A DNA stretch of 64,000 bases. It comes from Sandaracinaceae bacterium. GTDB taxonomy: Bacteria; Myxococcota_A; Polyangia; Polyangiales; Houyiibacteriaceae. A program made the translations under genes and the position numbers. Positions 41,376 to 49,934 of the stretch are shown piece by piece. Where the stretch lies: assembly GCA_020633075.1 (NCBI GenBank), contig JACKEI010000007.1, positions 62,001 through 126,000 of the forward strand, in the 5' to 3' direction. The first letter of the stretch is position 1, and every line of letters starts with the position of its first letter. The notes below the pieces were generated by a model, which saw only the letters and a list, made by a program, of their open reading frames with translations, was not told the DNA's origin and did no database searches.

Positions 41376-42412
41376 CCCTTCGTCCACGCGGCGCGGGCAG
41401 GCTCCTGCGCGCGCCGCTGGTCTGCGTGCTCGCCTGCCAGGTCGTCGTCGGCGGCTGCAGCGGGGCGAGCGCCACCGCAGGCGCAGGTGACGACACGAGC
41501 CCCCGCGAGCAGCCGGCTCCGAGCACGTACCGACCCTTCGTGGACACCAGCCCCTGGAACACCCCGATCCCCGAGGACGTGGCTCTCCGGCCGGACAGCG
41601 CGGCGCTGGTGCAGCATCTGGCGGGGAGCTCGGAGTGGCCTTCGCTGAGCGTGAGCATCCATCCGTGGAGCGTGCCCGTCCATTGGGTGGACGCGAGCAC
41701 GCCGCTGGTCGACGTGCACACGCCGCTGAGCAACGAGGGCGAGCACCTGACGCTGCGCTGGCCCGTGCCGGTGGGCGCCGCGAGCGCACCCGAAGCGGAC
41801 GGGCACCTGACGCTCGTCGATGTCGCGCGCGGGCGCGGCTACGACTTCTACCAAGCCCGCTTGCGCGGCGATGGCAGCTGGGACTGCAGCCTGTGCGCCA
41901 CGGTCGACCTCCAGGGCAGCGGCGTGCGGCCCCCCAAGGGCGGCCCCAGCGAGTGGTACGCCTCGCATGGCTCACGCGCGTGTGGCTTTCCACTGCTGGC
42001 TGGGCTCATCACCGCCGCGGAGCTGCGCGCGGGCGAGATCCCGCACGCGCTGGTGCTCGCCTATCCCGGGCTGCGGCAGCGCTGGTTCGTCAGCCCCGCC
42101 AGCTCGGGACACCCCGCGAACGGCGTCATCTCCGAGAGCGCCGGGATCCCCTGCGGCGGCCGCGTCCAGCTCGATCCGGCGCTCGACCTGGACGCGCTCG
42201 GCCTCTCGCCGGCGGGCCGCACCATCGCACGCGCCCTCCAGGTGTACGGCGCCTACGTGGGCGACTTCTCGGGCTCCATCAACGTGTACGCCGACGGCTC
42301 GGCGGCCGCCCGTGAAGCGTATGTGGGCCTGCTCGACAGCAGCGCCACCACTAGCCTGGACCTCAGCCGCCTGCGCGTGGTGGAGTGGGGCGCGCTGACC
42401 CCAGATGGCTGA
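41372..42412 (+). CDS. Secreted lipoprotein of unknown family in the EPS operon
   Basis: The 346-residue protein has a basic, hydrophobic N-terminus and lipobox VGGC (Cys29). The mature protein begins near YRPFVDTSPWNTPIPEDV. Repeated aromatic and glycine motifs follow (WPSLSVSIHPWSVPVHWVD, GRGYDFYQARLRGDG). Conserved-looking cysteines occur in WDCSLC, RACGF and IPCGG. The beta-rich, Trp-rich character recalls polysaccharide-binding or lyase-like secreted proteins, but I cannot assign a family. The GTG start overlaps the Alg13-like stop (GTGA), and its 3' end overlaps the acyltransferase gene by 8 bases, so it is firmly part of the EPS operon. A role in surface polymer processing or binding is inferred. 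Confidence 0.75.
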   Translation: MTLRPRGAGRLLRAPLVCVLACQVVVGGCSGASATAGAGDDTSPREQPAPSTYRPFVDTSPWNTPIPEDVALRPDSAALVQHLAGSSEWPSLSVSIHPWSVPVHWVDASTPLVDVHTPLSNEGEHLTLRWPVPVGAASAPEADGHLTLVDVARGRGYDFYQARLRGDGSWDCSLCATVDLQGSGVRPPKGGPSEWYASHGSRACGFPLLAGLITAAELRAGEIPHALVLAYPGLRQRWFVSPASSGHPANGVISESAGIPCGGRVQLDPALDLDALGLSPAGRTIARALQVYGAYVGDFSGSINVYADGSAAAREAYVGLLDSSATTSLDLSRLRVVEWGALTPDG

Positions 42413-43652
42413 GGCGGCCAGCCACCCACGCCACGCCGGCATCGAGCTCGGCCGCGCCGTGGCCATGCTCGCGGTGGTGCTCATCCACGTGCCGCCACCG
42501 CCCGCGTGGAACGCGCTGCTGCGGCCCCTCGCCGAGTTCGGCGTGCCCTACTTCTTCGTGGTCTCTGGCTTTCTGTGGGCGCGCGGTCACCTCGCACGGC
42601 GGTCGGCGCGGCTCGCGCCCGTGTCGCCCGCATCGCCCGCATCGCCCTTGCCGCCAGGGAGCGCAGCGCCCTCCACACGCGCCTGGTCGGCCTGGCGGGC
42701 TGCCCTCGGCCCCCTGCCGCGCCTCCTCGGGCTCTATGCGCTCGGCTTCGTGGCCTACAGCCTGTTGCCTCTCGACTGGCTCACCGCCCTTCTGCACCGG
42801 CGGCTCTTGGCGTCTGTGGCGGCGACCGCGCAGGCCACGCTCACGGCCCTCGCCCGTGCGCCCCTCGGCACGCTCTTCGACGGCCCCCCGGGCGGCTTTC
42901 ACCTGTGGTTTCTCGCCTCGCTCGCGCTGGGCCTCGGCACCGTGATGCTGGGCGTGAGGCTGCGTCGTGCGCGCCTGCTCGGCGGCACCGCCGTCGCGCT
43001 CTTCGTGTTCGGCCTGCTCGCGGGACGCTACGCCGCCACGCCGCTTGGCATCCCCCTCGGGTGGAGCGTGCGCAACGGCCCCTTTCAAGCGGTGTTGCTG
43101 GTGGGCGTGGGGGCGCTCTTGGCTCAGCGGATGTCAGCCCAGGAGCTCGCGCGAGAGCCCGCGAACGGTGGTCCCAGGGTGCGCAGGGGCTGGGGCCCGC
43201 TGGGGCTCGCGCTGGGTTGGCTGATCGCCTTCGCAGAGCGCCATGCGCTCGGCGCCATCGAAGCGCAGCCAGGCGAGCCCGACGTCTACAGCCTCGCCGT
43301 GCTGCCCCTGGGGCTGGGTGCGTTCTTCTGCTTCCACGACCTGCGCATCACGTCCCCGAGAGTCCGACGCGCGGCCACGTGGCTGGGTGGCACCACCCTC
43401 GGCGTGTACCTGTGGCACGTGCTGCTGCGGGTGCCGCTCGCGTCCGTGCTCGCGGTGCTGGGGCTCTACCCTGCCCGCGGCACGAACCCGACGTGGGGCT
43501 TCGCCGCCCTCTTCGCGCTGAGCGTGCTGTGCGTGCTGCTCTGGCGGACGGGTCTACGGCTCTGCGCGCACGGCAGGCGACGCTGGAGCGGGCGCGGGGC
43601 GGGGCGCGGGGGGCTCGACCAACGGCCGCCCATCGAGCTCGAAGGCGTCTAG
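42405..43652 (+). CDS. Membrane acyltransferase, acyltransferase family 3 (OafA/YrhL-like)
   Basis: The 415-residue protein has about ten hydrophobic segments and begins with GIELGRAVAMLAVVLIHV. In this motif the family's catalytic histidine after RaxAa-type residues is in LIHV. VPYFFVVSGFLWARG is the second conserved motif, and GTTLGVYLWHVLLRVPL the late one. Such proteins O-acetylate or O-acylate polysaccharide sugars at the inner membrane. It is the last intact gene of the plus operon. Its 3' end runs opposite the remnant of a GT-C gene, overlapping about 95 bases of it. Confidence 0.88.
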   Translation: MAEAASHPRHAGIELGRAVAMLAVVLIHVPPPPAWNALLRPLAEFGVPYFFVVSGFLWARGHLARRSARLAPVSPASPASPLPPGSAAPSTRAWSAWRAALGPLPRLLGLYALGFVAYSLLPLDWLTALLHRRLLASVAATAQATLTALARAPLGTLFDGPPGGFHLWFLASLALGLGTVMLGVRLRRARLLGGTAVALFVFGLLAGRYAATPLGIPLGWSVRNGPFQAVLLVGVGALLAQRMSAQELAREPANGGPRVRRGWGPLGLALGWLIAFAERHALGAIEAQPGEPDVYSLAVLPLGLGAFFCFHDLRITSPRVRRAATWLGGTTLGVYLWHVLLRVPLASVLAVLGLYPARGTNPTWGFAALFALSVLCVLLWRTGLRLCAHGRRRWSGRGAGRGGLDQRPPIELEGV

Positions 43653-44423
43653 CGTGCGGGACTCGGGCCGATAGTAGTCGCGCGGCAAGATCACCACACG
43701 GTCGAAGCCTCAGCGTGCCGCCGCGGGCACCTCCACCGGCTCGTTGGACGCCGGCGCGACCAGCTCACACAGCCGCTCTCCGCCACGGTAGAACCACAGC
43801 TCGCGGCGGTCGGGGGGGCTCAACCGCACCGTGATGTGCGCGGCCTGGTGCACGCGCCCGAGGTCCACGTGGATGCCCGTGTCCCGCAGGGCAGTCGGCC
43901 CCTGCGCGAGCCCGGCAGGCGTGGTGCGCGCGGCGTGCGACAGCAGGTAGCGCTCCACGTCTAGCCCCTCCGTCGCCCAGTGCGTCGCGAACCAGGCGAT
44001 GGCGCTCCCAGCGCGCGCGGGTGAAGAGGGGGCCACGGGCGAGCAGCGAGACCCTCCGCCACAGCGCGCCCAGGGCTGGATGTCTGGACCGCCGACGAAG
44101 CCCAGCACGCCCGCCTGCGCTCCTTGCGCCAACGCGCCTCCCCGCCCGGACCAGCAGCACGCCGTCGGGTCGCGTCAGCTGGAGCAGCCCCGCCCACAGC
44201 GCGAGCCGCCCGAGGCGCACGTCACGGCGCGTCGCCTCGAGCCCTGCCAGTAGCAACCACACGTGCGTGAGGGGGTTCTCGAGCCCAGCGGTGGCGTACT
44301 CCGAGAACGCCTGCGATGCGGCCAAGAGCGCGGACGCGAAGAGCGCCCTCCCGAGCAGGGCACAGCCACGGCGAGCGCCAGCAGCAGCGCGCCGGGCCAG
44401 CGGCGCGAGGGCGGGGCGGTCAT
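43557..44423 (-). pseudogene. Decayed GT-C membrane glycosyltransferase gene
   Basis: Three minus-strand frames together read as pieces of a polytopic glycosyltransferase. A start at 44423 gives RRWPGALLLALAVAVP. A frameshift near 44360 leads to ALLAASQAFSEYATAGLENP and then WLLLAGLEATRR and LLQLTRPDGVLLVRAG. A second shift near 44130 leads to AGVLGFVGGPDIQP, AIAWFATHWATEGLDVERYL and IHVDLGRVHQAAHITVRL. An in-frame TGA at 43710-43712 (perhaps from CGA) interrupts it, after which GFDRVVILPRDYYRPESRTL continues to a stop near 43557. The N-terminal catalytic loop (WLDDD and VEGYSN-type motifs) and most middle membrane segments are missing. It is related in type to the intact gene at 4777-6435. 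Confidence 0.7.
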
Positions 44424-44531
44424 CGGGACGGCTCGAACATGCGATGCGCCCGAGGATGACAACGGGCCGCCGCGGCCGGGTGCCCGCCGCCCGTGTTGCA
44501 TTATTGGCCCAAGCGAACTACTCCTCCCCAC

Positions 44532-47231
44532 ATGAGGATGCGGAGTGTCCGGCCCGAGAGCCGTGGTCAAGTGCGGGGCAGCTTGTCGAGGGCCGCTCGC
44601 GCGGCGCTCGCGGGGCCGCTGATCGTGGTGTGTTGCGCCGTGGGCGCGGCGGGCTGCAGCCTGCTCTTCGACACGGAGGACTATCGGGGCGTAGAGCAGG
44701 GGCCGGTCCCAACGGCCCCGCAGGTCTCCATCACCGTCGCCGAGCCCACCACGCTCGACGACCTCGAGGTGATCATCGACGTGGCGTCGACGGACCCCCT
44801 CGCCGGGACGGTGGACTACCGCTACGAGTGGGACCGCGAAGAGGGGGGCGCCACCGTCACCACCTCCGTGACCACCGACGTGGTGCCCGCGAGCGAGACA
44901 GCCAAGCACCAGACGTGGACCGTGCGGGTCATCCCCTTCGTGGGCGAGCGCGAGGGCCCGGCCGGCACGGCGAGCGTGACCGTCGTGAACTCGCTCCCCG
45001 TCGTGCACTTCGCCCGCTTGTCGCGCTACGAGGTCTGGCAGGACGAGACCATCACGGCGTCGGCCTTCGTCACAGACCCGGATGGGGACGCGACCACGCT
45101 GTCCTACTCATGGATGGTGAACGACGCGCCAGTCGCCGATGCCACCTCCGCGATCGACCTCTCCGTGCTGCAGCCGGGCGACACCCTCCGCGTCAGCGTG
45201 ACGGCTACCGACAACGACCGCGCAGAGTCTCTCGTGGGGCGCGAGGCGGGCCCGGCCACCGTGCGCGCGGCCGTCGGGTGGCGGCAGCTGGAGCCCAACC
45301 GTGGCTACGCCACCAGCACCCCCCTCTTCTTCCCCGACGCCCCTCGCGGTCGCATGCTCTACATCCGTGAGGGCGCGCTGTGGGAGTACCGCGTCACGGG
45401 GGCGACCGAGGTCCCCTGGGCCAAGCTGAACGTCACCGGCCTCCCGGACCTGTTCGGCAGCTCCGTCATCTACGACGCGGCGCGCAGCCGCTTCCTGATC
45501 TGGGGCGGAGTGGACTTCACCACGGCCCCTTCGGTGCCCAGCACCGCCCTGTACGAGCTGGTGGTCGAGACCCCCGGGCAGGAGACGTTCCGAGAAGTGA
45601 CGACGGCCCTCACGCCGCCTGCGCGCATTGCCCACGCGACGCTGAACGACGAGCCCAACGCTCGTGCGGTCATCCTGGGTGGTGCTCGCCCCGAGACCCT
45701 GCCGGTCACGTTCACCCTGCTGTACGACGACCTCTGGGAGCTGGACTACAGCACGTCCGACCCAACCTTTCGCATGGTCACCGCCAACGCTGCCACGCCG
45801 CCTGCCGTGCTGATGGGGGCGACCGTCAACAGCCAGAGCGGGCGTGGTTACCTCTTCGGTGGCTTCAGCCAGGCTGGGAGCCCGCTCGGTGGCATCTACC
45901 AGTACGACTTCGACGGCGGCAGCCTGGTGGAGGTCGCGACGCTGGCAGTCCCCCGCGGCGGTCTCTCGGTGTCGGACCTTGGCGACGGGAGGGCGCTCAT
46001 CGTGGACGGGGCGACGACGCTGATCGGCGGCGAGCGCATGGAGACCAGCGAGCTCTTCGCCTTCTCGGACCACACGTTTGCGCCGCTGACGGTGACCTGG
46101 GAGCGCCCGGAGCAGACGGTCGGCGCGGTGCTGAAGCGGGCTGGCGACACGCTCTACTGGTATCCGGGCCTGTTCTCGGGGGACCTCTTCTTGTCCACCG
46201 TGACGGACTTCGAGGTGACGAGCAGGCTGGCTCCGCACACGGAGGTTCCCGGCGTCACCTACGGGGGCGCCGTCGTTCGCGGTCCGGGTGCTTCGCCGGG
46301 CGTCACCTTCGCTTTCGGGGTCGTGCGCCGTGACTTCGACCGGGCCATCAGCGGCTCGACCTTCAACTTCACCGGAGACCGCTGGACGCTCTTGACGGCC
46401 CTGTCCGACCCGACCCTGGCGCGCTCGGGGCCCTCGCCGGTCATGGAGTCGAGCCGCCTGCCGAGTCGGGTCTTCGGGAGCAGCCTGATGGCGTCCTTCC
46501 AGCCGAACTCGTCCGTGGTGTCGAACTCCTCGGGAGCGTGGCTGGAGCAGCGCGCCGACGAGGCCACCCTGCACAACGGGCTGAGCGAGTTCGCCGTGCC
46601 GGCATGGCGCTGCAACGACCGCACCCGCGTGCTGGTGGATGGGTATACCTACGAGCTCGATCCCGCCGGCGCCGCCTCTGCGCTACCCGATCTAGGCGGT
46701 CGTGTACCGCAGCTGCGCGGGCCTGGATACGAAGCGCTGCAGCCCGTCCAGGGGACTCAGTCGGACCCGGCGGTCGAGACCGTCGTCGTGTTCGGCGGCG
46801 ATGGGACCGACACGTGGTGGACATCGGCCATGTGCAACCCCAACGACGACTGGACTGCGCGCGTCGTGTCGCCAGGGCCGTCTGCGCGCTACGCGCCGTC
46901 GATGGCCAAGCGTGTGCCCAACACGACCATGCCGACCTCGCAGCTCTTCCTCTTCGGGGGTGCGACCGCGTTGAACGGGAGCCGCACCCACATGGCCGAC
47001 TTCTGGCTGGTGACCATGGACGCGGCGGAGGTGCTCACGGCGCAGCAGCTGCCCAGCGGCGGCGGGACGACGCCCCCGGCGCGCAGCATGGCGGTCATGG
47101 GGTGGGACAGCTTCCGAGGCCGCCTCATCCTCTTCGGCGGCGAGGGCGACGGCGGACATGAATTCCCCACGAACTCAGGCGGCGTCGGACGCGCCGACAC
47201 GTGGGAATACCGCATGCCGGCGGGGCTCTGA
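44532..47231 (+). CDS. Lipoprotein with Ig/PKD-like and kelch-type repeats
   Basis: From the ATG at 44532 the protein is 899 residues with lipobox GAAGC (Cys42), followed by SLLFDTEDYRG. Residues 60-260 contain two PKD/Ig-like segments (FVTDPDGDATTLSYSW, TATDNDRAESL). From about 270 to the end come repeated kelch-like units: FLIWGGVDF, AVILGGARP, GYLFGGFSQ, LFLFGGATAL and LILFGGEGDG, each followed by a W or Y a few residues on. It is an outer-membrane or surface beta-propeller protein with unknown ligand. It lies outside the EPS operon, separated by the pseudogene, and is followed 10 bases later by the TPR protein. Confidence 0.82.
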   Translation: MRMRSVRPESRGQVRGSLSRAARAALAGPLIVVCCAVGAAGCSLLFDTEDYRGVEQGPVPTAPQVSITVAEPTTLDDLEVIIDVASTDPLAGTVDYRYEWDREEGGATVTTSVTTDVVPASETAKHQTWTVRVIPFVGEREGPAGTASVTVVNSLPVVHFARLSRYEVWQDETITASAFVTDPDGDATTLSYSWMVNDAPVADATSAIDLSVLQPGDTLRVSVTATDNDRAESLVGREAGPATVRAAVGWRQLEPNRGYATSTPLFFPDAPRGRMLYIREGALWEYRVTGATEVPWAKLNVTGLPDLFGSSVIYDAARSRFLIWGGVDFTTAPSVPSTALYELVVETPGQETFREVTTALTPPARIAHATLNDEPNARAVILGGARPETLPVTFTLLYDDLWELDYSTSDPTFRMVTANAATPPAVLMGATVNSQSGRGYLFGGFSQAGSPLGGIYQYDFDGGSLVEVATLAVPRGGLSVSDLGDGRALIVDGATTLIGGERMETSELFAFSDHTFAPLTVTWERPEQTVGAVLKRAGDTLYWYPGLFSGDLFLSTVTDFEVTSRLAPHTEVPGVTYGGAVVRGPGASPGVTFAFGVVRRDFDRAISGSTFNFTGDRWTLLTALSDPTLARSGPSPVMESSRLPSRVFGSSLMASFQPNSSVVSNSSGAWLEQRADEATLHNGLSEFAVPAWRCNDRTRVLVDGYTYELDPAGAASALPDLGGRVPQLRGPGYEALQPVQGTQSDPAVETVVVFGGDGTDTWWTSAMCNPNDDWTARVVSPGPSARYAPSMAKRVPNTTMPTSQLFLFGGATALNGSRTHMADFWLVTMDAAEVLTAQQLPSGGGTTPPARSMAVMGWDSFRGRLILFGGEGDGGHEFPTNSGGVGRADTWEYRMPAGL

Positions 47232-47241
47232 GGTGACCACC

Positions 47242-48087
47242 ATGAAGCACACAATCACCCTTGTTCTCCTGACGCTGGCGTTCGTGCTGACCGCTACGCA
47301 GGCCTTCGCGCAGCCCGACGTGGACGAGCGCGCGCGGGTGCACTTCACCTCGGGTCGCGCCTACTTCGACTCGGGCGACTACGCGCGCGCGCTGCAGGAG
47401 TTCCAGCAAGCGTACGCGCTGAGCCACCGCGAGGAGCTGCACTACAACCTCTTCTTGTGCCAGGAGCGCATCGGCAACGTCAGCGAAGCGATCCGAGAGC
47501 TGGAGGCCTTCTTGGCCACCAACCCGCCGGACCGAGCCCTGCTCGAGCCGCGGCTCGCGGCGCTGCGCACACGGCAACAGCACGAGGCAGAGGAGCAGGC
47601 CGCGCGCGAGCAAGAGCGGCTGGAGACCCAGCGGCGTGCCGAGGAAGCCGAGGCCCGCGCCCGTGAGGCGGAGGCGCGTGCGCTCGCCGCGGCGGAGGCG
47701 GACGGCGATGCGGCCTCCCGCTCCGATGACTCGGGGCGAGGCGTGCACCCCGGCGCGCTCGTCGGCTATGGCGTCGGCGCGGCTGGCTTGGCCACCTTCG
47801 CGGTCGCCGGCATCCTCGTGGTCACGGGCGACGGGGACTTCTCACGCGGCTGCCTCGCCGCCGGGACGTGCACCGAGGCCGCGCTCGACCGCCAAGACCG
47901 GCGCGCGCTGATCGCGGATATCGGCCTCGGGGTGGGGCTGGCCGGCGCGGTCACGGGGCTGGTCATCCACCTGGTCACGCGGCCAGGCGAAAGCGACGAA
48001 GAGGCGGCCGCGCAGGCCTCACGACCGCGCGTCTCGCCCTGGCTCGGCCGCGGGGTCACGGGTGCCGCGATCAGCGGCTCGTTCTGA
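47242..48087 (+). CDS. Exported TPR protein with C-terminal membrane segments
   Basis: The 281-residue protein has a cleavable signal peptide (to about residue 24, QAFAQ). Two or three tetratricopeptide-like repeats follow (ARVHFTSGRAYFDSGDYARAL, YNLFLCQERIGNVSEAIREL). An Ala/Glu/Arg-rich coiled coil (residues 110-155) comes next. Two hydrophobic segments (GYGVGAAGLATFAVAGILVV and LIADIGLGVGLAGAVTGLVI) flank a short loop with two cysteines. This signal-TPR-coiled coil-two-helix layout is frequent in uncharacterised myxobacterial periplasmic proteins. It probably forms an operon with the kelch lipoprotein; the function is unknown. Confidence 0.8.
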   Translation: MKHTITLVLLTLAFVLTATQAFAQPDVDERARVHFTSGRAYFDSGDYARALQEFQQAYALSHREELHYNLFLCQERIGNVSEAIRELEAFLATNPPDRALLEPRLAALRTRQQHEAEEQAAREQERLETQRRAEEAEARAREAEARALAAAEADGDAASRSDDSGRGVHPGALVGYGVGAAGLATFAVAGILVVTGDGDFSRGCLAAGTCTEAALDRQDRRALIADIGLGVGLAGAVTGLVIHLVTRPGESDEEAAAQASRPRVSPWLGRGVTGAAISGSF

Positions 48088-48207
48088 CTTGACGCAGCGC
48101 TCGAGCGCGCCGCCGCAGTCGGTGGCGCGCCCTAGCTGGGAGCCCCTGACGGGCGACGGCGCCCGCACGGTTGCGGCAGGCCTCGCGATCCGCCAAGACG
48201 GGCGGCG

Positions 48208-48807
48208 ATGACGAATCCAAGCGACCTCCTCCCGGACCTCCTCACCCGCGCGGGCTCGGCCTGCGAGCTGTGCGCCGCCCAAGACGCCGCGCAGGTCTAC
48301 GTGGTCGGCCCCGTGCCGGCGGGCGTCGCCGCCGCGGACCGCGCCATCCTGGTGTGCGAGGCGTGCCAGGAGGCCGCCGCAGACCCCGCAGCGCACGCCG
48401 CCCAGCTGCGCGGCCTGCAGCAGTCGGCCTGGAGCGAGGTCCCCGCCGTGCAGGTCGCCGCCTATCGCTTGCTGCACGCGCTCTCGGGCGAGACATGGGC
48501 CGCCGACCTCCGCGAACAGCTCTACCTCGACGACGAGACGCTGGCCTGGGCTCAGGCCGAGCTCGGCACCGGGGCCGGCAGCGAGGGCGTCGCGCGGGCG
48601 ACGGTGGACAGCAACGGGACGGTCTTGGTGGACGGGGACTCGGTCACGCTCATCAAGGACCTGGACGTGAAGGGCGCGGGCTTCACGGCCAAGCGCGGCA
48701 CGCTGGTCAAGAACATCCGCCTGACCGACGACCCCGAGCTGATCGACGCGCGCGTCAACAAGATCGCGATCGTGCTGAAGACCTGCTTCTTGAAGAAGGC
48801 GACCTGA
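48208..48807 (+). CDS. phnA: PhnA/YjdM family zinc-ribbon protein
   Basis: The 199-residue protein has an N-terminal zinc-ribbon with SACELCAAQDA and LVCEACQEA (CxxC pairs). The conserved PhnA C-terminal domain follows, with VDSNGTVLVDGDSVTLIKDLDVKG, GTLVKNIRLTDDPELIDARVNKIAIVLKT and a final LKK. The name refers to association with phosphonate loci, but the actual function of this family is not established, and no phosphonate genes are nearby. The family's usual 110 residues are extended here by a helical insertion between the ribbon and the C-terminal domain. It converges with the SGNH-like gene. Confidence 0.88.
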   Translation: MTNPSDLLPDLLTRAGSACELCAAQDAAQVYVVGPVPAGVAAADRAILVCEACQEAAADPAAHAAQLRGLQQSAWSEVPAVQVAAYRLLHALSGETWAADLREQLYLDDETLAWAQAELGTGAGSEGVARATVDSNGTVLVDGDSVTLIKDLDVKGAGFTAKRGTLVKNIRLTDDPELIDARVNKIAIVLKTCFLKKAT

Positions 48808-48813
48808 GCGCCC

Positions 48814-49809
48814 TCAGCGCGGCGCGGCGACCCCGGAGAGAGGGTCGCTCAGCACTACCTGCCACGCGATCTCTTGCATGACCGGCACGGCGCCTGCCGG
48901 TGGTGGCGGGATGGGCTGGTCGAAGCGGTCCGTGGTGGCCGCCGGGAGGCCCACCGGGCTGCGGCGGAAGATGGTGGCGTACTGCACCATGGCGATGAAG
49001 TACCAGCCCGTGTTGGTGAGGTGCACGTCGTCCGAGAACAGGTCGCGGATGCTGGTGATGCCCGGCACCCCGCCGGCCTGGATGCGGTCGTAGAGGGCCG
49101 CCATGGCGCGCCCGCCCGGGATGAGGCGCATGTCACGGCCTGGGTGCGCGGCGTTGACGGCGTCGACGATGGAGGCCCAGAGGGCGCGGTCGCTGTCCAG
49201 CTGGGCGCGCCAGTCGTCCACCGTGAGGTAGTCCCAGGTCTCGTACAGGTAGGGCTGCACGTTGGGGTTCTGCGCGTAGGCCAGCGCCAAGAAGCGCCCC
49301 GCGTTGCCGGGGCTGTCGGCCCACTCGAGCTGAGACGCGAGCGGGATGGCCTCGGTCATGACCAGCACGTCGAAGGGCTCGGCGGCGAGCGTGGTGCGCG
49401 GGTTGCTGCCCTCGGCGCGGTCGGGGTGCTCCCACTGCCACGCCAGGTTCGCGCCAATGCCGATGGCCGCCTGGTACTGGTAGGTCGCACCGGCGTGCGC
49501 GCTGAAGTTCGCGATCATCGCCGGCGCCTGCCAGCCCTGCAGGCTGTGCCCCAGGTAGAAGACGTTGGCGTGTGTCAGGGGCGTGCCCGGGTCTGGCAGG
49601 ACGGGTGGGCGCGTGTCGCCGGGGGTGCCGTCCGCAGGTGCCGTGTCACGGGGCGCGGTGGCGTCGCCTCCGGAGGTTCCGTCCCCTTCGCCCGGCGTTC
49701 CGCACTGGCCCGCGCAGGCGATGGGGACGATGAGCGCCAGCGCGCCGAGCAGGCGCAGCGCGAGCGGTGGGAGGTGCGCGGAGAGGGCAGAGGGAACGGA
49801 AGTGGGCAT
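48814..49809 (-). CDS. SGNH/GDSL hydrolase-like exported protein, paralogue of the 29.9-kb gene
   Basis: From the ATG at 49809 the 331-residue protein has a hydrophobic signal sequence with cysteines at IACAGQC (an imperfect lipobox) and a Gly/Asp/Thr/Pro-rich linker. The domain shares a block order with the protein at 29859-30890: VFYLGHSLQGW, VLVMTEAIPL, LEWADSPGNA, YLYETWDYL, IPGGRAM, GVPGITS, LFSDDVHLTNTGWYFIAMV. GHS and the DDVH pair are the presumed catalytic residues. It follows the third EPS operon by 125 bases on the same strand. A periplasmic esterase acting on an acylated polymer is possible but not shown. Confidence 0.75.
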   Translation of the reverse strand: MPTSVPSALSAHLPPLALRLLGALALIVPIACAGQCGTPGEGDGTSGGDATAPRDTAPADGTPGDTRPPVLPDPGTPLTHANVFYLGHSLQGWQAPAMIANFSAHAGATYQYQAAIGIGANLAWQWEHPDRAEGSNPRTTLAAEPFDVLVMTEAIPLASQLEWADSPGNAGRFLALAYAQNPNVQPYLYETWDYLTVDDWRAQLDSDRALWASIVDAVNAAHPGRDMRLIPGGRAMAALYDRIQAGGVPGITSIRDLFSDDVHLTNTGWYFIAMVQYATIFRRSPVGLPAATTDRFDQPIPPPPAGAVPVMQEIAWQVVLSDPLSGVAAPR

Positions 49810-49934
49810 GGGCAGGATCGAGGGGTGTGGCGCTTGGGCGCGTGGGGTTCGGGTGTGCGCCGCGGAGAGCGGCGGGCGGGCGCGAAGGAGCCCGGCCGGC
49901 GCACGCGCGGGCACTCCGCGCGAGCCGCGTGTGT

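Noticed and set aside
48097..48108. GCGCTCGAGCGC palindrome after the TPR gene
   Set aside because: Short GC palindromes of this kind are common by chance in GC-rich DNA, and no T-run or conserved position supports a function.
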